Below, one piece after another: positions 27,011 to 40,368 of a stretch of 64,000 bases of DNA. Below the pieces are notes generated by a model, which did not search any database, had not been told where the DNA came from, and worked only from the letters and a program-made list of their open reading frames with translations. Each line of letters begins with the position of its first letter. Within the stretch, counting starts at the first letter, position 1. The position numbers were made by a program, and so were the translations under genes. Where the stretch lies: NCBI RefSeq assembly GCF_035582795.1, contig NC_134368.1, forward strand, positions 36,144,501 through 36,208,500, given 5' to 3'. Source of the DNA: Mycteria americana. Lineage: Eukaryota; Chordata; Aves; Ciconiiformes; Ciconiidae.

Positions 27011-30000
27011 GTGTGTATAGAAGAGGAATCAAGAAATAATTTTAGCTACCTTCAGTATGTTAAATGTAATTTTAAGAGGAGGCTTGGATCGATAATAACA
27101 TAAGATTTTTTATTTAAGATTTCTCCTGATGACAGAAGTAGCTGTCTTGAAAAATGGGAAACATATTTAAAAAAAACCCAAACAACCCCAAACCCACAGT
27201 TTCCTTTATTTTAATGCCTGCCTAGCAGGTTAGGAGATAAAAAGCAGGCATGATAATTTTTTTTTCTCCTTGCTAGTATTGCAGATTTACAGAACTTCAC
27301 TCTTTCCTTTTAGAGCCAACATTTCAACCCTGTCAATACACATAATTCCTAAAGCAATGAAAGAATTTAAAAAAAAGAGAGAGAGAGAGAGAAAGGAAGG
27401 CTGGACAGCTGTTATTTTTGGTTAAGGATATTACAGTTTATAAAGAAAGCTCCCAGAGAAGAATGCAATGTTTATGTATGCATTCCTTACAGATGATAGT
27501 TATTTAAGAGAGGCTTTGTGGTAAACCCCTGTCAATGGGAATGTATGGATTCTGGTAAAAAAGAGAATTATATACTACCACAATTTGTAGGAAAGTTTTA
27601 TTTTTAAAGTATTGCCTACATGGTTATGAAAATCATAAGATGTTTGAGGAGAGTAATAGTGAAGCGAGAATTTGTTCTTGCTCCTCCTGAAACCAGTAGA
27701 TGAAATAAGCCCCTCTGATTTAATGGAGGAAATCCTAGTTCAGGAAACTTTATGCCAAAGGTAGAGACTATTTTCTAATTTTATATGCAACTTACAGCAT
27801 GTTTCTATAGCAGGAAGGTAAGGATAATTTTTTTTTAAATGAAATTCCATTAATTTTAGATGCTTTACAGCAACTTCTCTAGGTCAGAAAGATATTTTGG
27901 TAAATATCAGAAGTTTAGTATTATAATTCTGCTGGCTTACTTTGTATCAACAGCTTAATAAATTATTCTGTGATAGAAGCCAAATTAGAAACATATAGTT
28001 ATTAAAATTGTAGAATAATAATCATTACTGTCTCAAGTAAAACATAGTATTTCAGAGAAAACTGTTCTCCTCCTGTATTTGATGGATCGACTTCCTGAAG
28101 AACAAAAAAACCTCAGAAACACTGAATGAACGACAGAATCCTGGAAAGAACACCCTTTGGGGTTTTCATCAAGATTTTACTTTCCAGCAGTCATATAGCC
28201 TTTCTGCCACTTTAATTAGGATGAACAAATATGGAACACTTTGCACTGTATTCTACATGTTATCGCATGCTGACACACCTCCCCCAGAAGTCTGACCACA
28301 TATCTAATCTTGATTAGATGTTAATAAGCTTTAAAGAGAAAGAAGCTGATATATGAAGTTTAATCTCTTCTTATGTCTTAAGAAGGACAATCCGGGCTAA
28401 ATTTCAAAAAGACATTTTTAAAAGCCATGTAATAAAGTGTAATGTGGCAGAAACAGTCATTTTTGCAAACAAAATGAACAGGTATACAAATAAATGCAAT
28501 TTTGCAAATTATGACTAATAGCCATATATATAAACAGTGCGTGCACAAATCCAAATATTTTGTAGGAACAAAGAAGTTGTCCAATTTTAACTGCATTTGA
28601 TATTGCACAAAAGCAGAAATCATGCATGAACAGAATTTCTAAAAAGCACATTCCTAAGGCAGAACTGTGATTCTGCTCTTTAAAATTACTAGAATACCTC
28701 TGAAGACTCATCTAAAGTTTTAGGATTTTCATTAAGTAGGTTACATTTTGGAAAGTTCCTACGTTAATTGTCCCATTCTCGTTGAAATCAATAGCAATCA
28801 GTGCTGGCTCCGTACAAAAGACTCAATCTTATTTAGGCAATTTTTCATGGCAATTTTTCATTCTTAGGTGCCTGCCTGTGTATTGGAATCCAGAGCTCTA
28901 AGCTAGGTGGGTAAGCTTCTCATGAAATGCATGGCAGCTCGCCCAAAAAAGACTACGCGTCTCCAGAAATACAGCTGTGATTCCTGCTCAGGTCTTCCTA
29001 GGCCAAAAGCATTTAAGCTCCATAGGCACAGAAGTTTGAACATTAATATTGGCCAAACACCTGAAGTTCTGTTTCTCAGTACACGGAAGAGCTCCGTTCC
29101 TGATGCTTCACAGCTCCCCACTTAATAGACATCAAACCCAACAAGGATCCATCTTCTAGGCACCTTATATCTTCAGCTGCTTAGTCTATTTGGCATACTC
29201 CAACACTTCCTCTCACACGTATATGAAATCAGGATTCATAGAAAACCTCTTTCCCCCCCAAATAACACTGGGTTTGCTGGCACATGAGTCAAAGTACTTC
29301 TTTAATAACGTGGAGTTCCTCACTCAAGGCCTTTCTGCCTGAAGATGAAACCCTAGCTGTTCTGGAAGAGTGCTCAAACCCCAAACTATATAAAGTGGAA
29401 GGGGGGAAAATATTTTTATCTTTTTGAAGCTGTTTCACCAGGACAAAAAATAATTAAATTCTCCATTGTGACAGAGGGGGACAGAGGGATTGCAACTATG
29501 ACATTATAATATAGATCATTTGTGGGATTCAAATTTTCCTCCTCAGTCAGTTTGGGGAATAGTCTTGCATCTGATTCTCAGAAGGTCTGTGTTTATGCCT
29601 TGTCCTTTGGGCAGCAAACACCATCTCAGCCACCATTTCACTCTGTGCATATCAAATTGGGCAACACAGAAGTTTAACTGGTTTAGTAAAAATGGATAAG
29701 ATTATGTGGGACATTCAGGAAAACAGTGAATACAGGAGTTCTGTAGACAGTATGTTTTTTTCTTCAGTGGTGAAGTTAGACATTCACAAACCCACACCAC
29801 CAATCACTCTTCGTTCACTTATGATAATACAAAAGTTTGTGGATGGGCACTATGAACTGAGTGACTAAAATAAATTGGGATTGAAAACCAAAGAACCTCT
29901 GTAACAAAGCATCCAGCTGACTTTTAACCAGATTTTAACAACTTTTAACAGCTGAGAAAAGGCCTACAACTGTAGATCATGTCTTCACTTATCCATACCA

Positions 30001-33000
30001 TGTTGCTCGGAGATACCTAGTTAGTGACAACTACAGTAGCTCCAAAACTGGAAGTGGCGTAGCTCCATTGATGTGATGTTGCACCCTACATACTTAGCCC
30101 TGTAAACAGGCGAAGAGAAGGAGAGAAAACACGATGCTGCATTCTGTCAAGCTCCCTTTCTGATAACCTGGAGCAAAGTTACACATCTCCAAGTTTCTTG
30201 GGTAGCATCTTAACCTGGCTATGTGCAGTGCTGTTTGCATGAAATTAACTGAGACATCTTTGATACAGCACTGCACTATGTGGTGTAGAAATTTCTTGCT
30301 GTAAATCAGCAGAAGGGGAAGTGGCCAAGTGCTGGGGGTGTCACTGCTGGTGTTCTGGATCGTGTTGCACCATACGGCTTCTCACTGTCACAGATCACAA
30401 TAAGCTAAACTGACTAAATATGCAATGGGTTTCAATACAGGTAGTGTTATGAGATACCTCTCCACATAGGGTTGATAGTCACAGGCCCAAATCCTCAGTT
30501 GTTATATGTGGATATCAGTGGAGCAGCATTAACTTGGATCTGCCTTGATTTACACTTGCAGTGTGTTTGGTTTTGGTTTTTGGGGGGAGGAGTCTTTCCT
30601 ATTCCTTTTCCCATAATCCTTGTTTTTAATATCCTTAGTCTGCCCATCTGCCCAACCCTCTCTTTATCTATTCACCTATGTTTAGGCATTACATGTTGTT
30701 GCAGGTTGTGAATTAACTTAAAATTTAAACCTTGAAAGGTAATGATCCCATTTTGCAAGACTTTGTTTAGGACTCATCTAAAATCAGCAAGAGCAGAATA
30801 TGTTAGATTGGAAAAAAGACTTAATGAGGAGAGACTTAATAATATACAACTATATGAAAGGTTGGTGGGGGAAGTGAAGATATGAACTGAGAATGAACTC
30901 GCTTTCATTGCTGTATTCAAATATAAACCGTATGCATAAGCTAAAATGATGAACACAGACGTGAAAGGGGAAGGAAAAGGGAAGGGATTAAAGTTTGTTG
31001 AGACGGAAAGAGATGCCTGAAAACTTTGCATACAACACTTATTATTCATATTCTAAACATGTAAAATCACTGTATTGTATCAATTCCTCCTTACATTAAA
31101 TAGGAAAATGCTGAGAGATGGGAAGGACAAGCCCAGTACAAAACATTCATCAGTCACAAATTCAGCACTGCGTTACATGGTGTTGCTGCTCAAAACAAAA
31201 GAAATGTTTCAAACCCTTTCCCCCATTTCTAAAAGGCTTTTAACAGTATTATCACCGTCAGACAAATCATGTCTTTTCTTGCTAACTGGAAGATGCAACT
31301 TTATAACTGTATTAAAAAGCTAGTGCAAAAAAATGATCCAGAATAGTGTCTAAAAGCATTTGTTAAGACATTCTTTCATTCTGTGGTAGTACATGCTCAG
31401 GGCACAGTTCTTGACAGGGACAAATGGAAGATTGCATTTTGATGGCCAAAGATACCTACAAAAACAAGAAAGAAAAATTTGCAATGCCTTTTTCTTCAGT
31501 ATATCACAGTGCTTTGTAGCGGAAAAGAGAAGCTTTTAAAAGAGTAAGATGCAGGCGAGGGTGCATACTCGTACAACCTACCCTCTTAGAAAGGGGAACA
31601 GAACTATAGCAGTGAATTTGAAAACTTAAAAATTAGCTAAGAAAAGGATGGAGAATATAATTTTTCTATGTTCTGCCCCAGAGAAAGCAGCAGATGAAAA
31701 AGGAGATATCTGTCATTTTAGACCTGACTAGCAATTAACCAGTTCTTAGTCCCTACATCCGTACTCGCAGGTTAATCAGACTTAGAAGAACTCCTGGATT
31801 TCCTGCTTTTTGCTAACTTCTCTAATCAATGTTGCTACAAAAGACAGACTGAGATTCTTGAATTGCTTTTCTTATTTAGCTATACTTGTATTCAATTTTT
31901 GAGAACTCTCTCTATGGAAATAAAAAGAACGTGCCTTATACCGTTCCATCATTATGTACTTTATTTACTGTAATTCACTAGTGTTCACTTTCTGAACATA
32001 AAGAAATATACAAAGTTTCTATATCTCTACATCTATATATCTCTTCATCTAAATATACATATACATGGGGATATATTTATACAGTAAAACATACGCATAA
32101 AGCATTTCTGGCAATCAAATATCTACTAGAAGAGGAGGAGATGTAACTAAACACAACAGAGCAGGTCACTCACTCTGTTTCTCATACTGAGGAATAGCAT
32201 GGTCTGATTATAGCAGAGAAATGGTGGAACTATACTGGAAACAAAGACTATAAATTGAGGCGGGTGTTTCAAAGGGGGACAAAGATCATGGGCAAGCAAA
32301 TGAGCATTCATCTAAGTTTTGAAGGACCTGACCCGTGCAGCTTCCCACAGGTCTCAATGGCTTTTTAAGCAACTCAGATGCTGAAGAACATGAAATAAGA
32401 TTAAGATGTGCTTATTCAATTTTCTTCCAGTTCTATGTTTTTTCTCTTTTGATCTCCCCAGCCATTTTTGGACATGGGGAAGCAGGTTCCCATCCAGACA
32501 CATTGCAGAGAGACACTGTCTCTGAAGTGCTGCCACCACACACTGATCCCTTGCTTACTCACTGCAGTTTGATATAGATGACCGTGGCAAATGCAGGGGA
32601 TCTTGAACACTGGAAAGAGTGCAGATAAAAAGAATAGAAGACAGACCCAGATGATACACAGACTTTACAAAATTTCCGTTTAAAAAAGAGAAAAGAAGTT
32701 CCCTAATGTACAGGTAGATTGTCCCACAGAGTTTAGACATCTGGACCCAATGAGAAAGTAGAGAAAGGACATCTAAAATCAGCTGAAACTAGAAAAAACA
32801 GACAAATAAGCAAATGAAAAAATCCCTCATCCAACCTGCTGTAAACAAGATCAGACCAAGATACCATAAACTGTTCATTTTATATACCTGAGCTACAAAG
32901 CAAGGACCAAATTATTGGTATGTCATTCCTCTTGGAAATTAATTTTATTCACCAGGTCAATACAATTACAACTTTGCCTTTAAGACATGAGTGGAAGGGA

Positions 33001-36000
33001 ATAAGACTTATTTGCTTTTTTTTTTTCCCCTCAATGACATCTCTTCAGTAGCAGACAGGAATTTGCCCTGTTTTCAGTTTGTATAACATCATACTGTGCT
33101 TAAATAACCTACAGGGTGAAATTCAACCTGATGTAGCTTCACTTCCTTCAGGAAAATACAGCTATATTTTCCTTAGCAAGCTACTCTTCAGAGGTGTGAT
33201 ATAACATCTGAAATACAGCATTTTAAGGATCAGAGGGAAATGTCACCCATGGGGTACAGTGATGCTGAGAAATACAGAAGCCACAGCTCCTCACAGAGGA
33301 CAAAGTTTAAACAAAGATACAACAAACCCAACAATGCTGGGTCACAGTAAACTGAGAAAAGTCAAGCAAACATGAATGGGTCATGCTTCACTTACAGTCC
33401 TACAAACTACATCCAGTAAACATCCTTCAAACAACAATAACTTTAGTCTACTTTTCTAAATACTCAGCGTACGCATTTTCTTTAGACAGAGGCATAAAAA
33501 CAGAGGGCATGCTTTTGCTTTTGAGCTATTTTCTTCTTTTCTGTCTATCTATATAGTTTCTATACAGTTTGGAAGCTCAGTTTCAAAATTAAAATTCAGT
33601 TAAGGAGGAGTAATTAGTCAAATTTCTATAAGGGTTATGCCATTCCACACAGGTCCTCAAATACAGGCATATAGGGAACTCCTGGGAAGTAAAGATGGAA
33701 ATAAAATTAAAAAATTAAAAATAACAGAAGGTAACTTCAGGGACTTCTTATCTTAAAACAACTGTGCAAGTAGTAAATAATTGCTACAAATGGTTGCTTT
33801 TTCACAGCAAAGGATGTATCCGACTAATGTATCATGGTTTTGCTTCTATGTTATCCAATAATCAATCCTAACTGCTGCAATTCTATCCCTTATTCATCGG
33901 TACAGCGTATGGACCTACAGGCTGAAAACCATCGACATAAGCAGTATGCTGCTTGCAAGTCTGCTTGGTCAGTCTCCTCATATTATACGCAGTAGTCATT
34001 TAGGTCACATGGTGCTTTTTTGTGGTCTTGCTGGATGACTTGAATTTTTTTAAACAGGAGGACAATAAAAAATGACAGGCAATAGTTAAGAGCAAATGCT
34101 GTTGTATCTACTAGCTATTTTGAATGTGAAAATCAGGCATGTTTGAACTAATTTACATTTCGAAGACTTAATAAGTTACATGGATTTCAATTACATCTTT
34201 TTACCTGAGGAGAACGAATGTATTGTCTAGTCTTTGGAAAATATTTATTCCTACTTAGGGTTAACCTATAGATAGAAAGTCTACAGATATTACTATCTGT
34301 ACAAGAGAAGCATGACTAACGTTCATTTTTCCCTTCAGAAATCCTATACTCGGCAGAATCATGTTCTCGAGATACTGTGAAGTCTGTGCTGCTCAGTGAC
34401 TCTCTTCACCCTTAAAGATCTTCCTTCTAATTAAACTTTATATTAACAACTGAATGCAGACAGGTTTTCCTGCTTTCAATTAGACGAAGCTAGTAATTCA
34501 GTGGCTATATGCACATTAATTTACCTAGAACTTAATGGAATTTGCCTACCCAGTTTCAATTGATACTCACAATCGCAGAGCTATGCTGAAGCTCCATTCA
34601 CATTCCATATATTCTTGCCTGGTGAAAAAATAGTTGCACATGCATGTTATTGCCTCTTTGGATCCCTTTCAAAGCCTTCTTTAGGAATCTGAATACGCCC
34701 TTCTGTGGGAAAAACTTCAGAAACAAAAAAAGGAATGAAAAACTCTTTAAGACCATCCTTCCTCCCAGAAGTTTCTCAGAACTTGATTGAGGGTTTCAGA
34801 TACAAGGGATCCTAAAAGAGCAGGAAGGATCAAAGCCCCCAGCATCAAAACATTTTGGTTTCACCTTTCACTGCACCTCCTACTTGTAGCCATTGGTGTA
34901 GAAGCAGTAAAGCACAGAGAGGGAGGAGATGCAGCTCTGGGAAAGATGTTTAAATGGGAATTCCACTGTGGAGGGAGCCTGGCAGAAGGGTTATCGAAGT
35001 TGTACTATTTTTCTGCTTTGATCCCTGCTGGGAAAATACGCACCTTTCACTTTCTCAATGTCTGCCATCCCAAAGAAATTGCAGAGTATCCAGAGCTACA
35101 AAAGAATTGTGTGATCTATACGTACAGACACACAAGCACACACAAACATACTGAAAGCATAAATCAGCAGACACTTCCAGTGATTCATTCACTGTGAAAT
35201 CATACTCTGCCGAATCAATGAGTTACTGCTGTGTAACCGAAGGTAAATTTCACTCGTCATGTACAACTCATATCTATTGTGTTTGGCAGGATTTTGTCAA
35301 AGAGTAATTGAAAAAAATGATTCTATATTATGCATGAATAGTATTGTAGACATCACAGACTATAATGTGAACGATATCTTTAAAATTTTAGTTTTGAACC
35401 ACAGCACTTTGGGCACAGTGAAAGAAGTCGAAGCATTTGGTGGTTACATCAAAATTTTCATTAGAAAAGTAGGTTTATTTTATGCTTCCTTTTATACCTA
35501 GATCAAAGAAACTTGTGATGTGCCTCATGATTCTAACTAATATTATGTCTGTCCCCAAGGTCTTCACATATCCCAGGAGAACTGGCAATATACATCAATT
35601 GCTGTATAGGTGTAAAGTATAATAAATGGATCTTGGTGTACTAGCTATTATAAATTATAGCTCCTCATGTTTTACTGATTGGTATGAGAGCATCTGTATT
35701 GACTTACAAATGATGCTCAGGGAAGTGCATACATGTTCTACCTGCTTATGAGCTGAATTACTGAAAAGCCCTTGGAAGATGGGTGCTTCTCAGACCCTAC
35801 ACAGCATAAATAACTATGAAGAAGTCCGACATAGCATTGTTTAATCTCTTTCCTGATGCTTGAACTGTAGGTGTCTGTGTTTTTGCATGTGGAAGGAATG
35901 AAGAAAAAACAAACAACTGTTCATACATTGTTATTAATCACTTAGAGTGAAGTAACTATCCCACATTTGTATGAGCTCAATCTATCCAATGTGCAATTAA

Positions 36001-36330
36001 TTAGATGTGAGGATCAAAGCTGCTTGTTCCTTTTGATGTATTATTTTTATAATATATTTTTAAGTGTTCTGTCTTTTCTTTTTATGCCAGCAAAGAATAA
36101 TAGAATGGCGTGTGACATGTGAACATAGATGTTCACACTGAGTTAATACAACACATGCAGAGGTTGAAGCTAAACAAGAAATTTTGCACTAATTTATTCC
36201 TTATGTAATTTACAGAAAATTATGGTAAGGAAGACCATTCAGAAGGATATACATTCATTTCTACTGACTTAGTTCATGGGTTAGGATTGTCAAGGCCATT
36301 GTCAAGGACAAGGGTGCCCAGCATGAAAAT

Positions 36331-36352
36331 TAAATAAACAATTGTTTATTTA
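36331..36352. repeat. Perfect 22-bp palindrome with forkhead/SOX-like sites
   Basis: The half-site TAAATAAACAA is followed immediately by its exact reverse complement, with no spacer. Each arm contains ATAAACAA, which fits the forkhead consensus, and the centre AACAATTGTT matches two back-to-back SOX-type AACAAT sites. Whether any factor binds is unknown. Confidence 0.75.
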
Positions 36353-36645
36353 TGATATTCATGTAATCTCTGGGTCGGTTGTTTGGTTTTGGTTTGTGTT
36401 GGTTTTTTTTTTTCCCTGGGAACTTAAAACATCACAGCTTTATTGCTATCCCATCTTTTTAATATCAAGGAAAGGGCACATTGGTCCAAGTGGTTCTCGT
36501 TATATGCCTGGAATATGATTACAGAAAATCCCTTCATGGCAGTTCTTGCTTTGTGGGCCTGGGGGTGTGTTTGGGAGGGCAGACGGTCCTGAGACTATCT
36601 GATTTAAGAACAATCTCTTTCTACCTTAGCTACTAAAAGAAGAAT

Positions 36646-36740
36646 ATAAGAATGGTCATAACGGGCCCATCTAGCTCAGTATCCTGTGCTCTAACCGTGG
36701 ACAACAGAGGCACCATGGAAAGAATATTAATATCAGGTAA
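36646..36740 (+). mobile_element. Left part of an ancient L3/CR1-like repeat
   Basis: The stretch with 'agaatggtcataa', 'cccatctagctcagtatc' and 'gtggacaacagagg' resembles the widely shared amniote L3/CR1-clade LINE 3' region as I remember it. It is strongly diverged and interrupted at about 36740 by the younger CR1 copy. The remainder resumes near 37272. The assignment is from memory of the family, not from an alignment. Confidence 0.6.
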
Positions 36741-37271
36741 CAGCCAAACGGCCGGGCCCAGAGGGTTGTGATCAGCGGCACAAAGCCCAGCTGGAGGCGA
36801 GTCAGTGTATACCCCAGAAGTTGATACCGGGGCCAACGTTGTTTAACACGTTCATTAATGAGCCGTAACATAGAACTCCTCAGGAGAGGGGAGGCTGAGG
36901 GCTGGGACTGTTCTGCATGGGGAAGAAAAGGCTCAGGGGGATCTTATCAATGTGTAAAAATATCATATGAGAGGGAAAGAAGATGAGGGAGCCTGACTCT
37001 TCTCAGTGGTGCCCAGTCGCAGGACAAAAGGTAATGGGCACAAATTAAAACACCTGACATTCCCGCTGAACATAGGAAACACTTTTTTTACTGTGAGGAT
37101 TGTCAAACACTGGCACAGGTTTGCCAGAGAGGTGATGGAGTCTCCATCCTTGTAGATATTCAAAACACAAATGCACACAGTCCTGGGCAACCAGCTCTAG
37201 CTGACCCTGCCTGAACAGACCAGATGATCTCCCTTCAGCCACTCAGTGACTCTGTGTAATTCTGTGACAAC
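36741..37271 (+). mobile_element. CR1 LINE with internal deletion, nested insertion
   Basis: The left part ('cggccgggcccagaggg', 'ggggccaacgttgtttaac', 'cgttcattaatgagcc') corresponds to the CR1 reverse transcriptase region around the motif read as LGP-LFN-FINDL. The sequence then jumps, near 36868, to the 3' portion ('aaaaggctcagggggatctt', 'tcttctcagtggtgccca', 'ggagtctccatccttg') and ends with ATTCTGTGACA at about 37267. A full CR1 has much more sequence between these parts, so this copy carries a large internal deletion. It is more diverged than the copy at 3.2 kb and is coding-dead. It sits inside an older repeat and is bounded by a roughly 24-bp imperfect direct repeat. Confidence 0.85.
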
Positions 37272-37440
37272 AGGAATGCCTAGGGAAGAATGTTAATATA
37301 AGGTAAGCACACAGAGACGGACACTCCTGAACACTCATCTAACACTTTGTCCTGGGAATTTCTTTCAGCCAGAAGTGGTGTTTTGATATTTAACAGAACA
37401 GTCATGAATTTTAGAGTTTCCCATAAAATGATTGTCTATC
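37272..37440 (+). mobile_element. Right part of the ancient L3/CR1-like repeat
   Basis: This continues the older repeat after the nested CR1: 'aatgcctagggaagaatgtt', 'aggtaagcacacagag', 'cagccagaagtggtgtttt' and 'agtcatgaatttt' match the order of the L3-type LINE 3' region as I remember it. The right boundary is uncertain. Its first bases repeat the end of the left part (36716-36740), which marks the insertion junction. Confidence 0.55.
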
Positions 37441-39855
37441 TTCTTTTTTTCTTCTACGATTTGGCCGATGATTAAATAGTTAACAGTCTGGAGAGGCACT
37501 AATGTCAGCCTGTCTGCAGACTCACAAGAACCACTGAATTATTTCAGACTAATATTTTGAATATTTTCCCTGCAATCTGTAAAAGTGTTTAGGGCCTAAT
37601 ATAATTTACAGATGTGGATAGATGAGTTCAGTGGCAACTCACCATTTGCATTAACTGTTTGAATGAGGCAAGTGCTGCATTTACTTACTATGGTACTTCT
37701 GAAAACACCTATAAGCATTTAACTGCATTTTCTGTCACACAAATTACCTTTGGACACCAATTCCTAATATTTCAGATAATAGCACGCTAGAAGGTAACGC
37801 GTAGGAAATTGTGCTTGCTTGCTGAAGTAGTCCAGTTCGGTTGCTACCTTTGCGTATTTCTTTTAAGTTACTTCATAAGTGGTACTTGATATTGCCCTAA
37901 ATTTGTGTCAATAGCACTTAATCGACTAAATCTCTTCAGGGTCTTTTATAGTACAGCCAAAGTTTATCAACCTGCAAGCTTGCAATTTTTTTTTTTCATG
38001 CAAATGTTCTTATTTCAAGAAAATTATCAAGGAATCTAAAAAATGCCATAGCTATTAATATAGCTTAAGTTTTGAGTAGCCATATCTTGAGATACAGGTC
38101 CTCAGACAGCTGATGAGAGTTGCCCTTTGCTCTTCAGTCTTTTTTTTTTTGAATGATGTTACCCTTTAAATCTTCAGCCCCTGAACCATAAACTGTCAGT
38201 ATGTTACTACACTGCAATAGCACTTTACCTTCCTAAATGATGGTCATACGCTTTTCCAAGGCTTGAGAGTAAAACATTTGATTTGAAGCCATTCACTAGG
38301 TTCACTCTTACATAGCAGCTTTAAGAGCAGATGCAGTGACCACAGTTTTTGCTGTTCAGGATCAGGTATAGCACCAGCAAGAAAGTGTAGCAACATGCAG
38401 TTGGTTCTGATGTTGTCTCATATAAAATGCTAATTATTGTTCAGACTTTATTGACCTATTTTTGATGCCTCAGTATTTCATAACTAATAATTTAAAATAT
38501 GGCCCTTAGGTGCTTGAATATCAATAGTACTTAGTGAGATTTTGGCATCAAAGTAATTTAAAAATGGGACTTGGGTGTGTTAATAAAAGCTCTCCTTTGT
38601 GTTTCTCTTCCTTGGGTATGAAATGAATACACTAAAACCTTCTAACCACAAAGAGTTATTATAAAAAGAAACACATTGAAGTTGTGAAGTAAACTATGGT
38701 TATATGGCAATGTAAGATGGTAGTTACATAGACTTTTAGCACTGCATATTGAGATAGATCGATGATATGATTCATATGACAGTTCCAGACTAAAATGACT
38801 TATACTAGAAGCTTTGCTACACTTTTTACTTTTCTTCTGCAAAGGAAATGAGGTTCAAATGCCAATAATGTCCAATGGTATGCTACCAAAATGCATTTAT
38901 TTTATCTAATTAGCCAATGAATTTGAAAGTTTGGTTCTTAAATCTTGCTACGTACAGTCAGATAAAGGAAATACCCAAAATGTGAGCTTCTCTTGCTCAG
39001 GAAACCTTCTTCTATCCTACATGTTTTCCTAAAAATATTCAGGAGTCTTGTAACATGCTCAGAGAGTCCATTCATCTGGATTCTGAGCGCAACGAAGTGC
39101 ATTTCATGGCCATGGATCTAGAAAGAACAACACCATGAGAGAGACTGAAATAAACCATCTGGAACTGGGCTTCTCAATAAATTGAGGGTCGTCTTGTTTA
39201 TATCTGTCACACGCAAAAAAAAAACATTTTGACAAAACAGGTAGGATATATCAATCCAGATGTGATTAAAACAACCAAATGAAAACTGCTTACAAAGAGG
39301 AAAGTATCAACTCCATAAGCTGATAGATGTACCCAGGTTGACCAGTTCATCCTTACCAATAACTACTTTTCTTATGGGGCCACTGAGTGTCACAGTGATG
39401 GTAATGAATCCTTGTCCTTGTCCCCTGCGTGTCCCCTAGCATTAACAAAAACATTTGTGTTCTGAAATCAGTCACAAAGCTTTCCTCACTGGCACCCTGG
39501 TGTTTTCTTCCTCTCAGTTCATCTTGCGTAAGTCATTTCTACCTCTTGATGACAGAGGCATGGAGGAAATCATGGAGGGATCCTTTTTTAGCACTTCAGG
39601 ATAGAGGATCATTTGCAAATTCTATTTAACATGTTGTTACTTTTACAAACATTCTCATATTGCAATCTGGAAACACACAATGCAGCACACACGTTGAAAA
39701 TTATTTCAAAGGACAGCCATCCCTTGACATTCTTCAAGTAAGTTGCTTAGGGACATAAATTGTTCAATTATTAAAATATCTAGTAAGCGCCTTGATTTAT
39801 TTGGACTCCCTGCCCCACAATGTCAGCCTCTCCCTTAAATGTTTTCAAAATAACT

Positions 39856-39885
39856 AGTTGGTTCAGAAATCCTTCTGAACCAACT
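39856..39885. repeat. Perfect 13-bp hairpin, ATCC loop
   Basis: The arm AGTTGGTTCAGAA (39856-39868) pairs with TTCTGAACCAACT (39873-39885) around the 4-nt loop ATCC. It has no poly-T follow-up or gene context that would make it a terminator or RNA gene. It is too short for a microRNA precursor. Confidence 0.8.
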
Positions 39886-40337
39886 TCAAAAGTTTCCTTT
39901 ACAGTAATCCTGATAACAGTTAGGTTATTGGCAGTGATACTTAGTCTTCTGCAGCTAACCAGCACAGTCTCACTGCTTCTGAGTACCTCTTGTCACCAGT
40001 TTATATCTGCCTATTTTGCTTATACACACATTATGAAATATTTGGAGCAGGAATTTTTTATTATGTACACAGAATCCAAGAACAATTGTCCCTGAAAGCA
40101 TTAGCAGAGAATCTAGGCTCTGTATATAGCAATACTTGATAATAGCAACAATAATACACTTTAAAGATTTATGTGTCTTTGCTGAGTAGAAATCATGAAA
40201 TGCTATTGAACAGAAGAGGCAACAGTAACATATGTTGCGAATTTGACCAAGAAACCAAGTGCATTTAAATAAAAGGTGAAGAAAGCAAATTCTTAATTTT
40301 CTGTAGATTCTGTGGAGGAAAAAAAAAAAAGAAAGCA

Positions 40338-40368
40338 GGGGGGGCTTTTTTGGGGGGAGGGGTGGGGG
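40338..40368 (+). repeat. G-quadruplex-type G cluster
   Basis: Four G runs lie close together: G7 (40338-40344), G6 (40352-40357), G4 (40359-40362) and G5 (40364-40368), with loops of 7, 1 and 1 nt. This fits the canonical intramolecular G-quadruplex pattern on the + strand. An A12-type run precedes it. Confidence 0.75.

Larger units (their letters stand above)
3737..36640. other. Long intergenic desert, no gene seen
   Basis: About 33 kb of AT-rich DNA with no supported gene. The longest open frames (for example 126 codons on the minus strand at 8415-8795 and 136 codons at 34787-35197) have unremarkable composition, match no family I know and have no splice or promoter context. Contents that can be named are listed separately: a CTGT-type microsatellite, an alternating CA/CG tract, a minisatellite, a short tandem duplication, a hairpin and a palindrome. 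Stretches near 7060-7450 and 24600-24980 look unusually complex and homeobox-motif-rich and might be conserved non-coding elements, but I cannot test that here. Confidence 0.65.

Noticed and set aside
34787-35197. 136-codon + strand open frame
   Set aside because: No recognisable domain, no homologue that I know, a simple-repeat-like end (THKHTQ), and no exon context.
37973-37984. 12-bp palindrome TGCAAGCTTGCA
   Set aside because: A palindrome this short is expected several times by chance in a window of this size and has no supporting context.
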